A stretch of DNA of 64,000 bases from Komagataeibacter oboediens (lineage in GTDB: Bacteria > Pseudomonadota > Alphaproteobacteria > Acetobacterales > Acetobacteraceae), in assembly GCF_003207815.1 (NCBI RefSeq), contig NZ_NKTX01000006.1, positions 22,531-86,530 of the forward strand. The letters are read 5' to 3'. The notes below the pieces were generated by a model. The model was not told the DNA's origin. It worked only from the letters and a program-made list of their open reading frames with translations, and did not search any database. The translations under genes were made by a program, and so were the position numbers. Positions within the stretch are counted from its first letter, which is position 1. The number at the start of each line of letters is the position of its first letter. Positions 26,421 to 33,816 of the stretch are shown in pieces.

Positions 26421-27647
26421 TCAGCCCCCGGCCTGCCTGCGGGCGGCGGCGCGTATATCGCTCAGCGTCAGCAGCCAGATCACGAACCCACCCATGGCCA
26501 GGCAGCTCCCGACCCAGCCCACGGATTCCCAGCCCAGCCCCGCGCTGATCGCCATGCCACCCAGCATGGGACCAATCGCGTTGGCCATGTTGAATGCGCT
26601 CTGGTTCATCGCTGCCGCCAGTGCCTGCGCGTCAACGGCCACACTCAGCAGGCGCGACTGGATCACGGTGCCAAGTCCGCCGCCACAGCCGATCATGAAC
26701 ACGATCGGCATCATGCCCCACACGGAATGCACCGAACCGGGGAAACCGGCCAGGGCTGCCGCATTGACCAGCAGCGTGCCACCGATGGTCGGCATCATCT
26801 TGCGGTCCGCCGCCCATGCGCACGCCATGGTGCCCACCGTCATGCCCACGCCGAACACCGCCAGCATGACCGGCGTCATGTAGGCCGGGGCACGGGTGAC
26901 TTCCTGCAGGATGGAGGCAAGGTAGGTATAGACACAGAAAATGCCCCCGAACCCCACGACGCCAATCCCCAGTGTCAGCCAGACCTGCCGGTTGCGCAGG
27001 GCGCGGATCTCGGTCATCGCACTGGCATGGGGGCGCGGTGGGTCGGTCGGCACAAAGCGCATGATCAGCAGCAGGGTGCACAGCGCAAGCGCCGCGATCA
27101 GCACGAAGGCCCAGCGCCACCCCACCAGCAGGCCAATCCCGTTGGCCATGGGCACACCGCCAATGGTAGCGATGGTCAGGCCCAGCACGACCCTTGCCAC
27201 CGCCTGCGTGCGCCGGTTTTCCGGCACCAGAGAGGATGCGACAATACCCGCCGTGCCGAAATACGCGCCATGCGGCAGGCCGCTTATGAACCGACACAGC
27301 AGCAGGCACAGATAATTGGGGGCCACGGCGGTCAGGCCATTGCCGATCACATACAGGGCCAGCATGCCGATCAGCAGGTGTTTGCGGCTGCATTTCGCCC
27401 CCAGCATGGCGATCAGCGGTGCGCCGACGCATACACCGGCGGCGTAGGCCTCGATCGCATGGCCAGCTTCGGGCACGGTCACATGCATGCCTGCCGAAAT
27501 CATGGGCACAAGACTCATGGCCGCGAATTCGGCCGTGCCGATGGCAAATCCCCCCATCGCCAGAATGAAAAAGATCATGCTGGGGTGCCCGGACGGCTGC
27601 ACGGACGCACGTACGCCTTCACGCGCGATGGTGATTGTATCAGTCAT
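26421..27647 (-). CDS. MFS transporter, AraJ/YdhP-like drug or sugar efflux family
   Basis: A 408-aa inner-membrane protein with 12 hydrophobic helices. It belongs to the DHA1-type branch: FAIGTAEFAAMSLVPMISAG in helix 1, YAAGVCVGAPLIAMLGAKCSRK with the loop 2-3 motif, RFISGLPHGAYFGTAGIVAS in helix 4 and AALAAAMNQSAFNMANAIG in the C-terminal half. Members export drugs, sugars or purines; substrate is unknown here. It lies 46 bases after the SfnB-like gene's start on the same strand, with a separate upstream region, so it may lead that transcript. A second transporter of the same branch is at 40593-41804. Confidence 0.85.
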   Translation of the reverse strand: MTDTITIAREGVRASVQPSGHPSMIFFILAMGGFAIGTAEFAAMSLVPMISAGMHVTVPEAGHAIEAYAAGVCVGAPLIAMLGAKCSRKHLLIGMLALYVIGNGLTAVAPNYLCLLLCRFISGLPHGAYFGTAGIVASSLVPENRRTQAVARVVLGLTIATIGGVPMANGIGLLVGWRWAFVLIAALALCTLLLIMRFVPTDPPRPHASAMTEIRALRNRQVWLTLGIGVVGFGGIFCVYTYLASILQEVTRAPAYMTPVMLAVFGVGMTVGTMACAWAADRKMMPTIGGTLLVNAAALAGFPGSVHSVWGMMPIVFMIGCGGGLGTVIQSRLLSVAVDAQALAAAMNQSAFNMANAIGPMLGGMAISAGLGWESVGWVGSCLAMGGFVIWLLTLSDIRAAARRQAGG

Positions 27648-27882
27648 GCATATGCTCTGGACAAAAATAAAAAAGCGCGCTGCTGCACGCTGTTACTTTT
27701 GTGGCCGATACACCCATGCCGGACTGGCTACAAGCCTGCCGGGGCGTGTCCTTTCCTGCCCATTCCCGGATGAATGGCCATAAAAGGCGAAAAACGTTTC
27801 CTGTTCCCGGCCTGTGTCATATTTTGTCAAAAAAAGGTGCGGAGATCCGTACCCGTGCCGCACCGATCCCACCTGCCCCGCT

Positions 27883-28425
27883 TCATCGTACCGGATGTTC
27901 GGCCTGTTTCCTTATGGCGGCCAGCATGCGCCGCCGGATCAGGCCACTGACGGGACGGATCAGGTACCAGTACGGCGCGAAACGCTGCCGCATGGCGGGT
28001 GTAGGGCAGAAGACCCGTGTCTCGGTCACCAGCAGGGAGTGGCCTGCATAAGCGGGCTCCACCGCGAAACTCATGACCAGCCTGCAGACATCCCTGCGCT
28101 GGCAGGCCATGAAATCCGAACGCGATGCAATATCAAGCAGACCGTAATCCAGACGCCAGAACGCGCCGATCAGGCCCATGGCCACCTCCCTGTCACCCAC
28201 GCGGCCAAGGGGCGTGAAACCATCCAGATCCAGCGCCCTGCGCTGCGACAGCCCCAGCAGACGCGCGGGCTTTTCCCGCATGGCGATGGCACGGCGGACC
28301 AAGGGATCGTGCCGGGCACGATAACGGCTGACACACTGCACGATTACGCCACCCGGGGCACGAATGCGCAGGGCATGGCGTTCCCGAAACGTAAAAACAG
28401 GTAGCAGGTCATCAATCAGGGCCAT
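27883..28425 (-). CDS. Conserved protein of unknown function
   Basis: About 180 aa. Three ATG codons follow one another at 28423-28431; the last is chosen because AAGG lies seven bases before it. The sequence begins MALIDDLLPVFTFRERHALR and ends APYWYLIRPVSGLIRRRML...KQAEH. This final block, and LLVTETRVFCPTP, recur in uncharacterised bacterial proteins that I know only as hypothetical. There is no signal peptide or membrane segment, and the protein is Arg-rich. The strand order suggests a small single-domain ligand-binding fold, which is a guess. A terminator lies just upstream, so the gene has its own promoter. Confidence 0.6.
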   Translation of the reverse strand: MALIDDLLPVFTFRERHALRIRAPGGVIVQCVSRYRARHDPLVRRAIAMREKPARLLGLSQRRALDLDGFTPLGRVGDREVAMGLIGAFWRLDYGLLDIASRSDFMACQRRDVCRLVMSFAVEPAYAGHSLLVTETRVFCPTPAMRQRFAPYWYLIRPVSGLIRRRMLAAIRKQAEHPVR

Positions 28426-28476
28426 CATCATGCCTTCATGAAAAAAGGAAGGGATCCGGCCCCATCCTACAGGCAT

Positions 28477-28498
28477 AAAAAAAGACGCCGAAGCGCCT
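28477..28498 (-). terminator. Rho-independent terminator after the 43-aa peptide gene
   Basis: On the minus strand, AGGCGC, a TTCG tetraloop and GCGTCT pair with one G-U and are followed by seven T. It closes the transcript of the small gene at 28596-28727, about 100 bases downstream of its stop. Confidence 0.85.
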
Positions 28499-28595
28499 GA
28501 CCCATTTTATTCATTATCGCCTGCTGGCCGCCGGCCATTCCCACACTGGCGTGGGAATTCCGGCTGCAGGGGTATCAGGACAGAAACCCCCGGGC

Positions 28596-28727
28596 TCAGG
28601 CAGCGCGATCAGACACGATGGTTGCGATCATCAGGGCAGCGATCATGGGCAGGAATGCAACCATGGTCAGGGAAGACATGGCGTTCACGGAGTGGGCAAT
28701 CATGGTGTTGATGTTTTCAATAAACAT
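28596..28727 (-). CDS. Small membrane peptide, 43 aa
   Basis: A short gene: MFIENINTMIAHSVNAMSSL, then TMVAFLPMIAALMIATIV, then SDRAA. Residues 1-16 can form an amphipathic helix; about 21-38 form one membrane helix, ending with a short charged tail. GAGGA lies eight bases before the ATG. A perfect TATAAT box, an operator-like dyad and a hairpin covering the ribosome site lie upstream, and a strong terminator lies downstream, so the sequence has every part of an independent gene. Seven Met in 43 residues is notable. I do not recognise it. Possible roles are a small regulator of a membrane complex or a toxin-like peptide; neither is shown. Confidence 0.65.
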   Translation of the reverse strand: MFIENINTMIAHSVNAMSSLTMVAFLPMIAALMIATIVSDRAA

Positions 28728-28732
28728 TTCTC

Positions 28733-28778
28733 GGTTCCTCTGGTGTTGAGTTGGTGAACCGGAAGGAACACCAGAACC
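28733..28778 (-). promoter_or_regulatory. 5'-UTR hairpin that sequesters the ribosome site of the 43-aa gene
   Basis: On the minus strand GGTTC-TGGTGTT pairs with AACACCA-GAG-GAACC: 12 base pairs with one three-base bulge and a loop of about 19 bases. The right arm contains the AGAGGA ribosome site, so the fold would block initiation until opened by heat, an RNA, a protein or the ribosome itself. Confidence 0.65.
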
Positions 28779-28829
28779 GAAATACTCGCAATGGAAATAA
28801 TATACCGACGAAGCGCGTTTTACAGGTCA

Positions 28830-28850
28830 TTACATGATGTAAATATTATA
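28830..28850 (-). promoter_or_regulatory. Promoter -10 box with overlapping operator-like dyad
   Basis: The minus strand shows a perfect TATAAT (28845-28850) followed directly by the dyad TTACATCATGTAA (28830-28842), symmetric about its central base. The dyad covers the expected start point, the usual place for a repressor. The -35 region (GTTTGG at 16 bases) is weak. Confidence 0.6.
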
Positions 28851-29149
28851 AGTGTCCAACAATTACCCAAACGGAGCGGAACACCATTCATCTGTTCCGG
28901 ACACTTTTGGAAATATGCCACAAAAAATGGCAGAGCCTTTTCAGGGTCTGCCATCGGGTCAATAAGGTCGGTTAAAATTTATGCAAATGCCTAAAATTTA
29001 ACCGAACCACTTCACGTTTTCGTGAGGTCAGTTTGCTGCATTCCGCCATCTACCATACAGGCCGGGAGGCAACCGGACGCCCCGCAAAAGAGTAGTCCGG
29101 AAAAACAGTCGTATTTTCAATAACCTGCATCATCCCTCCCGTCCAGCCT
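28851..29149. other. Intergenic stretch between pdc and the 43-aa gene, two terminators
   Basis: Between the pdc terminator and the terminator at 28922-28953 lie about 195 bases without a convincing gene. They contain an AT-rich hairpin, CGGTTAAAATTT at 28969-28980 pairing with AAAATTTAACCG at 28993-29004 with one mismatch. A 27-codon frame on the minus strand has a ribosome site too close to its ATG. The stretch could be a small RNA or simply a backup terminator. Confidence 0.4.
28922..28953 (-). terminator. Rho-independent terminator, minus strand
   Basis: On the minus strand TGGCAGA and TCTGCCA pair around CCCTGAAAAGGC (which extends the stem by two pairs) and are followed by six T. It is the second leftward terminator after pdc and isolates the 43-aa gene from pdc read-through. 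Confidence 0.85.
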
Positions 29150-29188
29150 AAAAACAGGTCATTCTTCATTAATCTGAAAATAACCTGT
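29150..29188 (-). terminator. Terminator of pdc
   Basis: On the minus strand ACAGGT and ACCTGT form the base of a long imperfect hairpin whose upper part is AT-rich, followed by five T. It begins 11 bases after the pdc stop. Confidence 0.75.
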
Positions 29189-29198
29189 CTGCTGTCCG

Positions 29199-30875
29199 TC
29201 AGGGCAATTCAGGGGTTTCGAGTCCATAATCGTAGCGCCGTACCGCCTGCCCCATCACCGCCAGTCCAGCGGGTGCATCCATGGGGGCAAAACCGACCTC
29301 GATAAAGGCGAGTCCTTCATGCTGTTCCGCCTGCGCCAGCGCCTTATCCAGCGTGGATACGTCATTGGCCTTCAACGACAGCACGGCGGCCATGTCGCCC
29401 CCCATCGCCGCAGGCAGGTCGGCATAATTCCAGTTGGCGACATCGTTATAGACCGCCTGCGGGCCAAGGATCATCCGTTCAATGGTATAGCCACCGTTAT
29501 TGACCAGAAAGATCGTGATATTGCAGCGGTGCCGCAGCAGGGTGGACAGTTCCTGTGCCGTCATCTGGAACGATCCATCGCCAATAAACAGCACATGCCG
29601 CCGGTCCGGCATGGCCAGACAGGCCCCAAGACTTGCGGGTAGTGAATAGCCGATCGCCGCCCAGACCGGCTGCACCAGCAGGCTGCACCCGGCGGGCAGG
29701 CGGGCATGCAGCATTGCCACCATGGACGACCCGTTATCAGCGCCCACGATATCTCCCGGGCGCAGGAAGGCTTCTGCCCGCTGCCAGAAGACCGCCTGCC
29801 CCCAGGGCCGCGCATCAGGCGACGCCGGCACGGCATGATCAGGCTGGACCGGACGCGCCGGGTGCGCGGGCGGCGTGTCCTTCAGGGCCTGTTCCGCCGC
29901 GTCGAGCAGGTCGGCCGCGGTAATGCCCTGCATGTTCCTGCCATCACAGTTCAGGCTGAACGGCTGGATATCAACCAGCGCACCGGGCTGCAGGTTCTGT
30001 GAGAAATAACCGGAGGTGGAATCGACAAACCTGACGCCCAGCCCGATGACGCAGTCCGCCCCACTCACATAATCCGCCACACCGGGGGCGGAGGCCTGCC
30101 CCCCATACTGACCCAGCCACAATGGCCCCGTTTCCGGCAGCAACGTACGGGCGGTAGACAGGGCCGCATAAGGAATGCCGTGCTGCGTGCACAGTCGCAC
30201 GACACGATCATGCAGTCCGTACTGGCGTACCATGGCATCCACCAGCACAACGGGCTGGCGCGCCTGCGCAAGGCGCTGCACGATCCATTGCGCCGCCTGC
30301 GCCAGCAGTCCGGGATCCGACGTGACAGACACCGGGGACGGGGGCGGCACATCGACATCAACGTAGCAGATGTCAGAGGGAAACTGGATATAGACCGGGC
30401 GCTGCAGCGTCTGCACGGCATGCAGCAGCCGATCGGTTTCCACCACGGCCGTCGCAGGCTGCAACCGGGTGCTGGCTGCGGTGAACTGCCGGTAGCAGGC
30501 CATGACGTTATCATAGTCGCCATCGGCCAGGGTGTGATGCACTAGCGCGCGCGAGTGGACGGCATGCAGGGGCGGCATGCCCGAAATCACCACCACCGGC
30601 ACGCCTTCTGCGGCAGCGCCCGCCACGGCGGACAGCGCGGACAGATCCCCCACGCCATAGGTCACCAGCACGGCCCCGATACCAGTCATGCGGGCATCGC
30701 CATCCGCGGCATAGGCTGCATTGAGTTCATTGCAGGTGCCAATGAACTCAATGCCGGCCGTGCGTTCGATCAGTTCAAGGAATTCAAGATTGTAATCGCC
30801 GGGAACACCATAAATGCGCGAAACACCGATATGCCGGAGCCGGTCCAGCAGCATACTTCCGATTGATCCGCGCAT
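29199..30875 (-). CDS. pdc: Pyruvate decarboxylase
   Basis: A 558-aa thiamine-diphosphate enzyme that converts pyruvate to acetaldehyde and CO2 in the cytosol. Bacterial PDCs are rare and typical of acetic acid bacteria and Zymomonas. Seen: the catalytic Glu in GTCNELNAAYAADG, the adjacent His pair in LVHHTLADGDY, SAALPETGPLW-like text read here as ARTLLPETGPLWLGQYGG, and the cofactor motif GDGSFQMTAQEL ... NNGGYTIE. Length is normal. A short hairpin (CCGGCC / GGCCGG, 30903-30920) lies between this gene and the radical SAM gene 52 bases upstream. Indolepyruvate decarboxylase is the nearest alternative. Confidence 0.93.
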   Translation of the reverse strand: MRGSIGSMLLDRLRHIGVSRIYGVPGDYNLEFLELIERTAGIEFIGTCNELNAAYAADGDARMTGIGAVLVTYGVGDLSALSAVAGAAAEGVPVVVISGMPPLHAVHSRALVHHTLADGDYDNVMACYRQFTAASTRLQPATAVVETDRLLHAVQTLQRPVYIQFPSDICYVDVDVPPPSPVSVTSDPGLLAQAAQWIVQRLAQARQPVVLVDAMVRQYGLHDRVVRLCTQHGIPYAALSTARTLLPETGPLWLGQYGGQASAPGVADYVSGADCVIGLGVRFVDSTSGYFSQNLQPGALVDIQPFSLNCDGRNMQGITAADLLDAAEQALKDTPPAHPARPVQPDHAVPASPDARPWGQAVFWQRAEAFLRPGDIVGADNGSSMVAMLHARLPAGCSLLVQPVWAAIGYSLPASLGACLAMPDRRHVLFIGDGSFQMTAQELSTLLRHRCNITIFLVNNGGYTIERMILGPQAVYNDVANWNYADLPAAMGGDMAAVLSLKANDVSTLDKALAQAEQHEGLAFIEVGFAPMDAPAGLAVMGQAVRRYDYGLETPELP

Positions 30876-30927
30876 GCCGTCTTTCCCCTAACCTGTTGCC
30901 GCCCGGCCTGAATTGGCCGGACCGGAG

Positions 30928-32268
30928 TCAATAGATATCAAAATCATTGTTTCCGGTGGATGAAAAGGCCATGCGGCGTTCGGTCAGGTTCAGGATCCAC
31001 GATGACATGTCCGACCGCGTGCGGGGGAACGGCAGGCGGTGCACCATGGAGCGCATGCTGTAGAATTTGCGGTACATGGTCTGGATGCGCTGTTCCATCT
31101 GGCCGGGCGTGCAGTTCTTGGGCCAGATATGGCAGACCTGTCCGGGCCAGCGGTCGATATCCTCAGGGTCGATGATCCGGCCCGCCTTTTTCATCCGTTC
31201 AAACAGCGCCGTCCCCTTGGTGGGGGTCAGGATATTGAAATAGGCCGCCGGAACCTTGTGCGCCTCAAGAAAGGACAGGGTCGCGTTATAGACGTCTGGG
31301 TGTTCATCATCGTACCCGAAGATGAAGTTGAGCGAGTAACTGATGTCGCGCCTGCGCAGGTTGTCAAACATCTCGCCATAGCGGCTGGCCTTGTTCCAGC
31401 CCTTTTTCATGCCCTGCAGCATTTCTTCATCAATGCTTTCGATACCGATATTCACATGCATCACGCCGCTGCGCTGCGCCAGGTCAAGGAAATCGGTATC
31501 AAGGCACAGATTGGACGACCACAGCGTGGACCACCGGATCTTCAGCGACACCAGACCTTCCATCAGTTCCATCGCACGGCTTTTCTTGCCGCCGAAATTA
31601 CTTTCACCGAAGAAGAAGTGGCTGCCCTTGTTCTTGATCCGCTCCAGTTCGGCCACCATCTGGTCCACCGGCCGCCAGCGGTAGCGCCCGCCAAGATAGA
31701 AGCGTTCCGAACAGAAATCGCACACGAACGGACACCCGCGTGAGGACTGCACCGCAAATGTGCGGAAAGGACCGAATTTCTTCAGGTCCAGCAGGTCGTA
31801 CCGCGGCGGCGGCAGGTCGTTGAGTTCCTTCAGCGGGGCGGCGCGATAGATCTTCTGCAGGCGGTCGGCGGCAGCGTCCTCCAGCATTGTCTTCCAGATC
31901 GGCTCGGCTTCGCCCACGCCTACGGCGTCGCAGTGTTCGGCGGCTTCGTCGGCATAGAAGAAGGCATGCGGCCCCCCCATGATGACCTTGACCCCACGGC
32001 GACGGAATTCAGCCGCGATGTCATAGGCGCGGGGGGAATGCAGCGTCCAGGCCGACAGGGCGACCACGTCCACCGGCACGTCGAAGTCGATATCTTCTAA
32101 CTGTTCATCAAGCAGGGTGACGGTCCATTCCCGTGGCGTCAGCGCCGCAAGATATGGCAGCGCAAGCGGTACCATCTGCCGTCGCTTGGTCTTGAAAATG
32201 GTCCGGTCGGTCTTGGACCGGTAATGCGACGGCTGGATAATCAGCAGCTTGAGATCTGTCTTGGACAT
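30928..32268 (-). CDS. B12-binding-domain radical SAM protein
   Basis: A 446-aa enzyme. Residues 1-140 form a Rossmann-like cobalamin-binding domain (LLIIQPSHYRS, VVALSAWTLHSPRAYDIA, GVKVIMGGPHAFF, AVGVGEAEPIWKTML). The radical SAM core begins at SSRGCPFVCDFCSERFY with the CxxxCxxC cluster motif and continues through a TIM-barrel half (FFGESNFGG, HVNIGIESIDEEML, YSLNFIFGYDDE). Relatives methylate unactivated carbons, for example on hopanoids, or carry out ring chemistry. The exact subgroup is not clear: it is shorter than the HpnP and HpnR hopanoid methylases as I remember them. It precedes pdc on the same strand; no obvious substrate gene is adjacent. Confidence 0.8.
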   Translation of the reverse strand: MSKTDLKLLIIQPSHYRSKTDRTIFKTKRRQMVPLALPYLAALTPREWTVTLLDEQLEDIDFDVPVDVVALSAWTLHSPRAYDIAAEFRRRGVKVIMGGPHAFFYADEAAEHCDAVGVGEAEPIWKTMLEDAAADRLQKIYRAAPLKELNDLPPPRYDLLDLKKFGPFRTFAVQSSRGCPFVCDFCSERFYLGGRYRWRPVDQMVAELERIKNKGSHFFFGESNFGGKKSRAMELMEGLVSLKIRWSTLWSSNLCLDTDFLDLAQRSGVMHVNIGIESIDEEMLQGMKKGWNKASRYGEMFDNLRRRDISYSLNFIFGYDDEHPDVYNATLSFLEAHKVPAAYFNILTPTKGTALFERMKKAGRIIDPEDIDRWPGQVCHIWPKNCTPGQMEQRIQTMYRKFYSMRSMVHRLPFPRTRSDMSSWILNLTERRMAFSSTGNNDFDIY

Positions 32269-32868
32269 GCTTCAGCTCTTATGGACCCGGATGTGGTAAG
32301 GAATATCCTGATAAATAACTCTTTCTCATATCGTACGTTTTTTGTCCCACATGTCCACTGCACGAAATAAACAGCACCTAATCATTCATGTTTGTATAGA
32401 ATGCGCACATGTCACATATCAAAAAATTGCATGATTATTTATTTGAGTTTTACTTTTATTACTTTATTATTATTTTTACAATTTGTAACTATTATTTTCC
32501 GCTTCACAACAACTGAAAAGATACACATATCTGATTTCAGCCTGCTGCATGTCTGGCACGGTCTGAGGGGAAATGACAGCGGGCCTGCATACACTCGTAC
32601 GATAGGGAACAGCCCCCCCGCACCAGCTCCTACAGCCACAACCGCGCAGGCACGCTGCCGGCATGATCCCGTCAGTTTTGAGGTATCGGGGGATTACAGG
32701 TGCTACGGCCCCCGGCACGGCGCGACCCATTGCCGCGACAGGCGTGCTGGCTGACACGTTCTGCGCACCAGCCAGCCAAAGCGGCTGCTTCTGAAGCGTT
32801 TCAAAACAGCTTCACCACAACCTGCCTTGAATTCGCGGGACGAGTCACAGGCCGAGTGCCGGAAGCGC
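32269..32868. other. Intergenic region with AT-rich left half
   Basis: 600 bases between the radical SAM and ppsR genes. 32290-32530 is strongly AT-rich and probably holds the radical SAM promoter. A plus-strand frame from 32431 to 32754 starts with a hydrophobic run and ends CRDRRAG, but has no ribosome site and mixed composition. A copy of the dispersed repeat lies at 32777-32824. Confidence 0.4.
32777..32824 (-). repeat. Dispersed intergenic repeat, copy C (partial)
   Basis: On the minus strand the text GGTGAAGCTGTTTTGAAACG, CTTCAGAAG and CAGCCGC follows the GGTGAAGCTTTTTTC...GCTTCGG...GCCGCC order of copy B at 13176-13275. About 48 bases match; the flanking parts are lost. Confidence 0.55.
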
Positions 32869-33741
32869 CTATTCCGGCAGGTCGGTATTCGCCTGGCCAC
32901 CGGTCACGCCATCATGCTCCAGCATGTCGATAATGGCGGCGGCCGTTTCTTCTACCGAGCGGTGGGTCACGTTGATGACAGGCCATTTATGGCGCGTGCA
33001 CAACCGCCGTGCCCATTGCAGTTCTTCCTGCACATTCTGCGGATCAATATAAGGTTTGACGGAGGAGACGGACATACCCGGTGCCGCCATAGACCGGCCC
33101 GGCAACATCATCCCCACGCGCGAACGCCGGATTTCCAGCAGCGTATAGGGATCAATCGTCAACCCGACCACAAGACCCGGGAAATCCTGCAGCCCGACGG
33201 GCAGGGGTGCATGGGGCACCAGCGGGATATTGGCCGCCCGGATGCCACGATTGGCCAGATAGAAGCATGTCGGGGTCTTGGATGTGCGCGAGACACCGAC
33301 AAGGACCACATCCGCCTTCGTCAGGTCTGTCGTCTTCTGCCCGTCATCATGGGAGATGACGTACTGCATCGCCTCGATCCGTCGGCGGTAGGTATCATCC
33401 ATCACATACTGGCCGCCGGGATGGCGTTCCGCCACAATCCCGGTCTGCTGTTCCAGGAAATGGATGGTTCCATCAAGGATATTCTTGACCTGTACTCCCA
33501 TGCGCGCGCACCCCATGCGCAGCATGTTCTGCAGGTCCGGGGATGTAAGCGAGGACAGCACCGGACCCGGCTCATCCCCGATTCCGGACAGCACGCGCGC
33601 CACCTGCACGCGTGTGCGGATCAGGTTCCAGTTACGTGGGGAAAAAGCCGCGGACTGGAACTGCGCGCTGCAGGCCCGCATGACTGCTTCCAGCGCCTGC
33701 CCCGTCGCTTCGGATACAAGATGCAGGATAATTTCGCCCAT
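32869..33741 (-). CDS. ppsR: PPDK/PEP synthase regulatory protein (DUF299 kinase-phosphorylase)
   Basis: A 290-aa bifunctional enzyme that turns the downstream target, pyruvate phosphate dikinase, on and off by ADP-dependent phosphorylation and Pi-dependent dephosphorylation of a Thr. Seen: LHLVSEATGQALEAVM at the start, the P-loop GVSRTSKTPTCFYLANRG, PHAPLPVGL and the CTRHKWPVINVTHRSVEETAA block. It sits 75 bases behind ppdK on the same strand, so enzyme and regulator are co-transcribed. The start at 33741 (MGEII) is preferred; another ATG lies 15 bases upstream with a comparable site. Confidence 0.92.
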   Translation of the reverse strand: MGEIILHLVSEATGQALEAVMRACSAQFQSAAFSPRNWNLIRTRVQVARVLSGIGDEPGPVLSSLTSPDLQNMLRMGCARMGVQVKNILDGTIHFLEQQTGIVAERHPGGQYVMDDTYRRRIEAMQYVISHDDGQKTTDLTKADVVLVGVSRTSKTPTCFYLANRGIRAANIPLVPHAPLPVGLQDFPGLVVGLTIDPYTLLEIRRSRVGMMLPGRSMAAPGMSVSSVKPYIDPQNVQEELQWARRLCTRHKWPVINVTHRSVEETAAAIIDMLEHDGVTGGQANTDLPE

Positions 33742-33816
33742 GGCCCTGCCTGACATGGCGCCCCGCCTTCAGGCAGGGCGCCATTTCCGTATGTTGAAAC
33801 CGACGGAAGACCTGTC

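Noticed and set aside
26271..27773. 500-codon plus-strand frame, rich in His, Gln and Arg
   Set aside because: It is antisense to the MFS transporter gene and shows no domain or ribosome site.
29050..29133. 27-codon frame MMQVIENTTVFPDY...RPVW on the minus strand downstream of pdc
   Set aside because: The GGAGG is immediately before the first ATG, which is too close, there is no promoter between it and the pdc terminator, and the peptide matches no known precursor type such as PqqA.
32431..32754. Plus-strand frame with a hydrophobic start and C-terminal CRDRRAG
   Set aside because: No ribosome site; the first half lies in an AT-rich promoter zone and the second half has coding-like GC only by regional composition.
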